Below, one piece after another: positions 57,906 through 64,000 of a stretch of 64,000 nucleotides of DNA. Source of the DNA: Flavobacterium ginsengisoli. Lineage in GTDB: Bacteria; Bacteroidota; Bacteroidia; Flavobacteriales; Flavobacteriaceae. Below the pieces are notes generated by a model that was given only the letters and a program-made list of their open reading frames with translations, ran no database searches and was not told the origin of the DNA. The number at the start of each line of letters is the position of its first letter. The first letter of the stretch is position 1. The DNA is taken from contig NZ_CP121110.1 in NCBI RefSeq assembly GCF_029625315.1, positions 1,045,501 to 1,109,500 of the forward strand. Direction: 5' to 3'. Position numbers and translations under genes: made by a program.

Positions 57906-58415
57906 TTAATTTTGAGAAGGAAAAATACCTTGTAAAGAAATACAAAAATTCAAGGTAAGGAATGGCTGCATGTTTAAATGAGGCTGACTTCCGCCGATAC
58001 TTTTAAGAGAACCAGAGTTCATCGAAGTAAAATTTTGACTTTGACCGCTATAAACTAAATTAGGGGCAGTATTAGCCAATGAATTTAAAGAGCTAGGTAC
58101 ATTGGTACTTACCGAATCTGTTTTCGCCTGCAATATATGAGTGTGCTGAGGCAGTTCTGATACACTTACAGTATGTGCTTCTTCTCCACCTTGGTCTCCT
58201 ATTGTATGCCCATTTCCAAAATGAATAGGAATTCTTCCTTTTAAATTTGGTAAAGCAAATGTCGTTTGTCCATTGCCTCCATACATTGTTCCTAGTAGAG
58301 AAAACAAAGCTTGATTTTGGTTTATAGGCAAAAACTGCCCATTACATAAAGTCCAGCCTTTTGGAGCAAAGTTAAAAGACATGATACGTATTTCTCCTAA
58401 ATAAGGTGTTGCCAT
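57906..58415 (-). CDS. Tail-collar (MdpB-like) protein 1
   Basis: 169 residues: EIRIMSFNFAPKGWTLCNGQ, TMYGGNGQTTFALPNLKGRI, and GGSQPHLNMQPFLTLNFCIS. Closest of the three to copy 3 in the first block. Head of the tandem set, 38 bp after the Tat-signal gene. Confidence 0.9.
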   Translation of the reverse strand: MATPYLGEIRIMSFNFAPKGWTLCNGQFLPINQNQALFSLLGTMYGGNGQTTFALPNLKGRIPIHFGNGHTIGDQGGEEAHTVSVSELPQHTHILQAKTDSVSTNVPSSLNSLANTAPNLVYSGQSQNFTSMNSGSLKSIGGSQPHLNMQPFLTLNFCISLQGIFPSQN

Positions 58416-58453
58416 AATATTGACTATTTGTAAGTTTTACGAAGTAAAATATA

Positions 58454-59119
58454 TTAGACCAAAAAAGAATCTGAAGCAAAACTATGCTTAGAAATTATTT
58501 CCTTTTGATATACAATAGAATTGCCTTCTTTTATCATAATTTTTGTCACGGTTTGTTCTGGGGATAAATTAGTTTGCAGAGAAACGCTTCCTTTTCTTGT
58601 ATAAAAGCCATAAGGATCTAATTTCTGTACTGGAGCAGGAAATAAATAATGAGATAAATTAACATCGTTACGATATATATTTAAGTCTTTCATAGCTACA
58701 GTAATAGCTTCTAAATCAAATCCCGATAAAGGTCTTAGAGATTTCCAGTTACCATTTGAATCTTTTCCAAAGCATAACAAAACATTATCTACTTTTCCAG
58801 TAGCCTCAGTTTGAAGATGCATAGGAAACATTTTTAACAGACCGTCCGAAGAACCGAAACAATAATTTCCAGAAGCAATGTATCCCGTTTTCTCCCAATT
58901 TAAAATAGATTTTTTATAGCAATCTGCCAGAGATTGATCTAAAAGGAAAGCATCAAAAAAAGTTATTTTTGAGAATTTGGCTAGAATATTTTCTTCATCA
59001 TTTTCTGAAATCGAAAAATTTTCCAGAGTGCTCTGAGCTGCTAGAGAGCCACAAAAAAGAGTTGTTACACCAACAAATCCAACATTTTTTATAAAATTTC
59101 TTCGTGCTAAATTGATCAT
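58454..59119 (-). CDS. Tat-signal exported protein of unknown function
   Basis: 221 residues from ATG 59119, which places an RR motif at once (MINLARRNFIKNVGFVG) and a hydrophobic stretch to SLAAQS. The mature part has no domain I recognise. It includes VLLCFGKDSNGNWKSLRPLS and a beta-rich C-terminus (GSVSLQTNLSPEQTVTKIMI). First gene of the tail-collar operon, so it likely belongs to the same surface structure. Confidence 0.7.
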   Translation of the reverse strand: MINLARRNFIKNVGFVGVTTLFCGSLAAQSTLENFSISENDEENILAKFSKITFFDAFLLDQSLADCYKKSILNWEKTGYIASGNYCFGSSDGLLKMFPMHLQTEATGKVDNVLLCFGKDSNGNWKSLRPLSGFDLEAITVAMKDLNIYRNDVNLSHYLFPAPVQKLDPYGFYTRKGSVSLQTNLSPEQTVTKIMIKEGNSIVYQKEIISKHSFASDSFLV

Positions 59120-59364
59120 AATCCTCTGCTTTTCTGTTAAATTCACAGTAAAAGTAATAAAAGGAAATATGAAATGGTAATTTTTTGTTAAAGAACACAA
59201 TAAAAACCGTATAAGTACGTTAAATAGCTCTTTTTTTAAAGAAAACACTTATACGGAAAAAATATGCAAAGATAAAGTGTAGAGTTAAAAAGGAAGTCCA
59301 ACAAATCCTAATAAAATCAATAAGCTAACAATTCTTTGCTATTTCATATTTTTTGTTTTAAAAG

Positions 59365-60652
59365 TTATTTTACTTCTGGAACAATAATTTGATATTTTCC
59401 GCTAAGATGCATTAGACCAAAAAGATACATTAGCCCATCATAATACGGATCAAAATAACCGTCTTCATAAGGTTCGAGCTTTGCATTCCAAACTGCATGA
59501 ACAAAATCTAAACTTTCTTTATCCTGATTGACCAATGATGCTGTTGCCGAAGTAGCCACTAGACCAATAGAATGTCTTAGTTTTTTAACAGGGCCCGCCT
59601 GAAGGACAAATTCGGGAGTCGAACCATCCAAATTAAATTGATCTTCGAACTTGTCTAATCCTTTAGATCTAAGAAAATTTTGAAATCGCTTCGCATAGCC
59701 TTCTTGCCATTCTTTATCTTTTCGGTACCAAGTATAATCCATAGCAATATTCATAGGGACACGCCAAGAATCATAACGGAATCCAGGAGGCATCCAAGGT
59801 GTCGGATGCGGTTCTCCGTTAAATTCTGTATAATCTGAATTTAGCCCCGTAACAGGATGGCAAGCCTTATGTAAAAAGTTGCGTGACACACCGGCACATT
59901 CCTTATAAAACTGTTCATGTCCGTCTTTAGCATAGCATGCCCATATTTCATAAAAGGCTGGAACATGATAAGAAGGATCTGTCCAATTGTAACCGCCTCC
60001 TTCTGGCACAAAAGAAATTTGCTTATGTTCTGTATTTATAATATTATGTACATTGCCTGTTCCGTCTTTTTTCCACATGGCATCTAGTATTCTTCTGGCT
60101 TCTTTGTAGTAGTTTATTCCTGTATCATTACCCCATTTATTAGAAGCGAAAAGCAAGCTCGTTATATAATACAGTTCTCCATCTGAAGCAGAACCTAGAG
60201 AATTTTGTTTTTTAGTCTCTGGATTTACGCTCCACGCAAAATATCCTTCTCTAGGTCCATCTTGATGCTTGCATGTATTTTACAGACCATCTCCATAAAC
60301 GATCGAAAACCTCTTTTTTGTTAAGCTGAACGGCAACCATCATACCATAAGACATTCCCTCGGTACGGGCATCTTTATTTTTAACGTCAGAAACATATCC
60401 TAGAGAATCACCTTCTTCAAAATACACTTTATTTGGACCTTCGAATATATCAAAATAAGCTTTGGCTAATTTCTTGTCTATTTCGTCTTGACTGTAGCCT
60501 GCTTCCTTAAAGAGATTTCTATACTGAGGCCTTTCAGATTCTGTTTTAGCTGTTTTCTTCTTATTCTGCCCTAGTCCCGATAACGGCAGTGTCAGTATGA
60601 AGATCATCACAAATGCAGAAATTTTAATGTTTAATTTTTTATATTCTATCAT
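59365..60652 (-). CDS. GH8 glycoside hydrolase, likely reducing-end xylose-releasing exo-oligoxylanase (frame break at 60267-60272)
   Basis: Reconstructed 428 residues with signal peptide (LPLSGLGQ). GH8 core: ARTEGMSYGMMVAVQLNKKE holds the catalytic Glu (near 99), YFAWSVNPETKKQN follows, and DYTWYRKDKEWQEGYAKRFQ holds a conserved acid region. One extra base in GCTTGC 60267-60272 splits it. Repaired it reads KYMQHQDGPREGYFAW. It trims xylo-oligosaccharides. Neighbouring GH43 and SusCD support a xylan role. Confidence 0.9.
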
Positions 60653-60702
60653 GTTTATCTTTTTAAATAGTATTTCTTCATATGAAAAAATAAAATGAGA
60701 TT

Positions 60703-61667
60703 TTATTTTACAGAACTTACGCCATCTGTAGTTTGTACAATTTTTTGAATGGTTCCGTCTTTATTATAATGCATATAGTCTACGCAGATTGAACGTCTGT
60801 AACTGCCTCCTGTTGGCAAACTTCCATTGTGGTAAAAAAAGTACGACTTTCCTTTATAGTCAATAATTCCGGGATGTGTGGTAAAACTATTTGGTACATT
60901 TTCCTGAATAATTCCCTGATACTTCCATGGTCCAGTTATACTTTTTGCTGTACAATACTCTATCATTTCGGGTTTTGTTCCTTCACTGGCGTACACTAAA
61001 TAATAAAGTCCTCTTCTTTTATAGACCCATGGACCTTCAATATAATTTTTAGGCTTAAAAGTGGTAATTTCACCATCTACCTCTATCATGTTCTTCTTAA
61101 GCTTTACCCATTTGCAACTTCCATTTCCCCAAAACATATAGGCTTGCCCATCATCGTCTATAAATACTGTTGGGTCAATATCATCCCAACCATACTTCAT
61201 ATCTGTTGTCATTTCATTTATAATAAGTGCTTTTCCTATTGCATCTTCAAAAGGCCCCGTTGGACTATCTGAAACAGCCACTCCTATTGCAAGCACCGCC
61301 TTGGCTTACTTCATCTTTTTTATGAAATGTCGAAACAAACCAATAAAACTTTCCATCTCTCTCGATGCATTGAGCGAGCATAAGCGTCGCCAGTTGCCCA
61401 TGAAAATGCGCTTGGCGAAAGCAACACTCCGTGATCTTTCCAGTCCTTCATATTTGTTGTCGAAAACACATGCCAGTCAGCCATTTTATAATTGGTATCA
61501 TCCTGAGTTGCTACATCGTGTCCTGTATATAAATACAAGATTCCTTTATGTACAAGAGGAGCTGGATCTGCTGTAAAGATGTTTCTAATAATAGGATTTT
61601 GTGCTTCTATGTTTACTGTAAAAAAACAAGAAATGGTCACAAATAAAATTTTACTTATATTTTTCAT
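60703..61667 (-). CDS. GH43 glycoside hydrolase, xylosidase/arabinofuranosidase type (two frame breaks)
   Basis: Reconstructed 320 residues with signal peptide (FFTVNIEAQ). Five-bladed propeller motifs: catalytic Asp in NIFTADPAPLVHKG, Asp in DDIDPTVFIDDDGQAYMFWG, Glu in NYIEGPWVYKRRG, and TTHPGIIDYKGKSYFFYHNG. Breaks at GCGAGC 61374-61379 and GCAAGC 61289-61294. Repaired they read AYAAQCIERDGKFYWF and QGGAAIGVAVSD. It removes xylose or arabinose from xylan fragments. 50 bp before GH8 in one operon. Confidence 0.92.
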
Positions 61668-61729
61668 TTTTTAATTCTATTAATTCAAAATACAATTTGA
61701 CTTTTTCTTCAATACTATTTCTTTAAACA

Positions 61730-61758
61730 ATAAACAGCGCATTTACTGCGCTGTTTAT
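61730..61758. terminator. Hairpin between SusD and GH43
   Basis: 12-bp stem ATAAACAGCGCA / TGCGCTGTTTAT, loop TTTAC. On the minus strand it would end or attenuate susCD transcription before the hydrolase genes, as often seen in such loci. Confidence 0.75.
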
Positions 61759-61797
61759 AAAAACTAACTTAACTTAAACTAACCAAAATTTAAAGCC

Positions 61798-63291
61798 TTA
61801 ATAACCAGGATTATTATCGCTAGGCTTTATTTTAGGATTAGACGAGGTTTCTCTGTTTGGTATTGGCCATAATTCGCTTTTACCAGCAGTAAAACCTGTT
61901 CCTTGCAATACAGTACTTGCTATACCCCATCTTATAATATCATCAAAACGAGATTGCTCTCCGGCAAATTCTACTTGACGTTCGTGAACAATTGCAGCAA
62001 AAACGGCATCTTTTGATGCTGTAATATTTGTTGTTAAATTTGCCCTATCACGAACTTCTTTAATGTATGCTATGGCCGCTGTTTGTGAGCCGCCATCTCT
62101 TTGGTTTTCACATTCTGCTTTCATAAGCAATACATCTGCATAACGCATTACTTTAAAGTTAATGCTTGAACGTGTTGCCTCATCTTCTCTATCGTAATAG
62201 TTTTGATATTTTTTCCAACCCGCTCTTCTAATACCAGCAGAGGTTGTAAAATCACTTGCCACCATTACCTTAGTTCCCTTTAAATAAGATGATCCTGGTA
62301 CATAAAAAGTATCTCCAAAGCGGTTATCGCCTACTTCATAAGAATCTAAAAGATCATCTGAAGGATAAACATTGTACCAGCTAAGATTACCATATTCTTG
62401 ACCTCTTAGTGTTGATTCTTCAAAACCTGTTCCTTGACTATCACCAGCAGCACCCCATTGATCACCAGTTCCATTTTTTTCATCAAACTCAATTTCAAAA
62501 ATAGATTCTCTACCATGTTCAGTTTCTTCCATAAAATTGTTGTAAAAACTCCCTTTATCTTCAAGACTATAACTTGTAACATTATTAAGCGCGACTAAAG
62601 CTTCATTGTATTTTTTCTGATATAACAATACTTTACCCAATTGAGCATAAGCGGCTTCTTTATTGGCTCTTCCTGCCGCTTCTGATGTTTTTGGCAAAAG
62701 GTTTTGTGACGCAAATACAAGATCTTCCTCAATCAGAGCATATACCTCTGCTTTAGGGCTTCTTGCGTTTCCGATAATAGTACCAGTTTTATAAATTGGC
62801 AAATCGCCAAAACGTTTCACTAAAAGGAAATAATAGTATGCTCTTAAAAAATGAGCTTCACCTAGATATTTGTTCTTTTTTTCCTGAGATAAAACAGCAT
62901 TTGGAAGGGCATTAATTTTAGCTTCATTGTCTAACACGAAATTTGCTCTTGAAATTCCGATATAACAAGATTCCCAGTAATATTGAATAATATCGTTTCC
63001 TGCATTAAAAGAAAAATCCTGAAAAGGTTTCTTATTACCTTCTAATTGAGGATTTCCTAAAGCATCATGTCCCATAAGATCCATGGCAAAGAAAAGATTT
63101 CTTCCATAAAGTCCTCTTGTCTGAAGATTTGCATATGAAGCATTTACCGCAGACTGCACCTGTGCTTCTGTTTTAAAGAAAGTTTCAGGCGATAAAGTAT
63201 TGGGATTACTCAATTCTAATTCGCTACTGTCACATGAAGTCATTGTTAAAGCTCCAGACAGTACTATAAGTATATATTTAATTTTTTTCAT
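61798..63291 (-). CDS. SusD/RagB-family glycan-binding lipoprotein
   Basis: 497 residues. Lipobox LTMTSC (Cys near 20), then SNPNTLSPETFFKTEAQVQS, TPR-type helices (RANKEAAYAQLGKVLLYQKK) and the C-terminal IVHERQVEFAGEQSRFDDII ... WPIPNRE motif. Surface glycan-binding lid of the SusC channel. 12 bp after SusC. Confidence 0.95.
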   Translation of the reverse strand: MKKIKYILIVLSGALTMTSCDSSELELSNPNTLSPETFFKTEAQVQSAVNASYANLQTRGLYGRNLFFAMDLMGHDALGNPQLEGNKKPFQDFSFNAGNDIIQYYWESCYIGISRANFVLDNEAKINALPNAVLSQEKKNKYLGEAHFLRAYYYFLLVKRFGDLPIYKTGTIIGNARSPKAEVYALIEEDLVFASQNLLPKTSEAAGRANKEAAYAQLGKVLLYQKKYNEALVALNNVTSYSLEDKGSFYNNFMEETEHGRESIFEIEFDEKNGTGDQWGAAGDSQGTGFEESTLRGQEYGNLSWYNVYPSDDLLDSYEVGDNRFGDTFYVPGSSYLKGTKVMVASDFTTSAGIRRAGWKKYQNYYDREDEATRSSINFKVMRYADVLLMKAECENQRDGGSQTAAIAYIKEVRDRANLTTNITASKDAVFAAIVHERQVEFAGEQSRFDDIIRWGIASTVLQGTGFTAGKSELWPIPNRETSSNPKIKPSDNNPGY

Positions 63292-63303
63292 CGTCTTTAA
63301 GTA

Positions 63304-64000
63304 TTAAAATGTAACATCAATTCCAAAAATTACTGATTTCGGCTGTGGATATCTTCCTAAATCAATACCTGCTGAATTTGCATTACCGTCTGCACGTGCA
63401 ATTTCTGGATCTAAACCAGAGTAATTTGTAATTGTTATAAGATTTTGTCCGCTTATATAGAATCTTGCTTTAGAGAAATAGCTCTTAAAGGCATCTCCAG
63501 TTAATGTATAACCTAAAGCTATGTTTTTTAATCTTGTGAAAGAACCATCTTCAATATAGCGTTGGTTTGCAGAAGACCAGTTAATATCGGCTCCCTGAGC
63601 TCTTGGCAAGGTAGCAGAAGGGTTTGTTACAACACCGTTTTGAACAATTGCCCTGTCTAAAACATCAGTGCTTGCATTAAACAAACGATTCATTCCTTTT
63701 AAATCAAAAGTATTTGCATTATAAATATCGTTACCCGCAACTCCAGTTATAAAACAGTTAAAATCAAAGTTTTTATATGCTTGCGCTTAAATTTAATCCG
63801 TAAGTAAAATCAGGATATGGATTTCCGATGTTTATTTTATCCTCAGAATTGATGATTTTATTGCCATCACGGTCAACAATTTTAATATCTCCCGGTTTTA
63901 TAGCAGTCTGGCCCGGTCCAAAAACAGCATCAACTTCTGCTTGGTTTTGGTAAATTCCATTAGTCTGATATCCATAAAAATAAAATAACGGCTGTCCTAC
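63304..64000 (-). CDS. SusC-family TonB-dependent receptor, C-terminal part (frame break at 63779-63784, runs off window)
   Basis: The last ~230 residues: SWxxDFTYGLNLSAAYKNF region, LKGMNRLFNAST, SFTRLKNIALGYTLTGDAFK, ARFYISGQNLITITNYSGLD, ending QPKSVIFGIDVTF, the canonical SusC finish. GCTTGC at 63779-63784 carries an extra base. Repaired it reads NLSAAYKNFDFN. Imports xylan oligosaccharides with SusD. The 5' part lies beyond 64000. Confidence 0.92.

Noticed and set aside
56792..58415. Prophage, based on tail-collar genes
   Set aside because: No capsid, terminase, tail tube, sheath or lysis gene nearby. The genes are in an operon with a T9SS adhesin.

Overview
The window comes from a Bacteroidota genome, most likely Flavobacterium or a close relative. 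The evidence is A+T-rich DNA, promoters of the TTG/TAnnTTTG type, a TonB receptor, a SusC/SusD pair, a type IX secretion C-terminal signal, gliding-group lipoproteins and flavobacterial families such as DUF5777, DUF2805, DUF6916 and DUF4266. No rRNA or CRISPR array was seen. One intact tRNA (Arg, ACG) is present.

Layout. 0-5.2 kb is core: an aldehyde dehydrogenase, pheT, apt and tRNA-Arg. 5.2-46.2 kb looks accessory and composite. It opens with the 3' remnant of a serine recombinase abutting the tRNA and cut by an IS6-family element. Then come a SDR / DUF2867 / DUF2805 / sensor-kinase group, a membrane and redox operon (unknown protein, VIT transporter, thioredoxin, ApbE, DUF4266, DUF3570), a three-gene phosphorelay group, a siderophore-type TonB receptor with PepSY reductase, an ECF sigma/anti-sigma pair, and hemA. 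Between hemA and araC-hemH sits a globin/cytochrome/YceI/DUF5777 group. Fasciclin, Crp-AhpD, a sulfatase/HAD/porin-like cluster, an S41 peptidase and an XRE regulator follow. Diverged repeats at 36.1, 38.0 and 46.1 kb end in a tRNA-3'-end-like sequence and look like integration scars. 46.7-51.5 kb carries an Lrp regulator, a BASS transporter, the oxygen-dependent methionine synthase pair MesD/MesX and a nitroreductase. 51.8-59.1 kb is one operon of a Tat-signal protein, three tail-collar proteins, a GNAT, a DUF6916 protein and a ~1380-residue T9SS-secreted adhesin. 59.4-64 kb is a xylan-type polysaccharide utilisation locus (GH8, GH43, SusD, partial SusC).

The strongest pattern is not a gene. 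At least 13 genes are broken by single-base insertions, and all 19 insertions I could place fall inside a GCWGC pentamer, read here as GCAAGC, GCGAGC, GCAGAC or their complements. This includes two in the essential gene pheT. It looks like a motif-specific, probably methylation-linked, base-calling error. A second class is one-base loss in homopolymers. I therefore annotate these genes as single reconstructed units and say where the frame breaks. Every reconstruction gives a whole number of codons.

The best candidates for under-described biology are the tail-collar/DUF6916/adhesin operon (51.8-59.1 kb), the thioredoxin-ApbE-DUF4266-DUF3570 operon (13.0-15.8 kb), whose DUF4266 C-terminal Gly/Cys tail is hidden by a frameshift, and the globin/DUF5777/YceI group next to heme genes.
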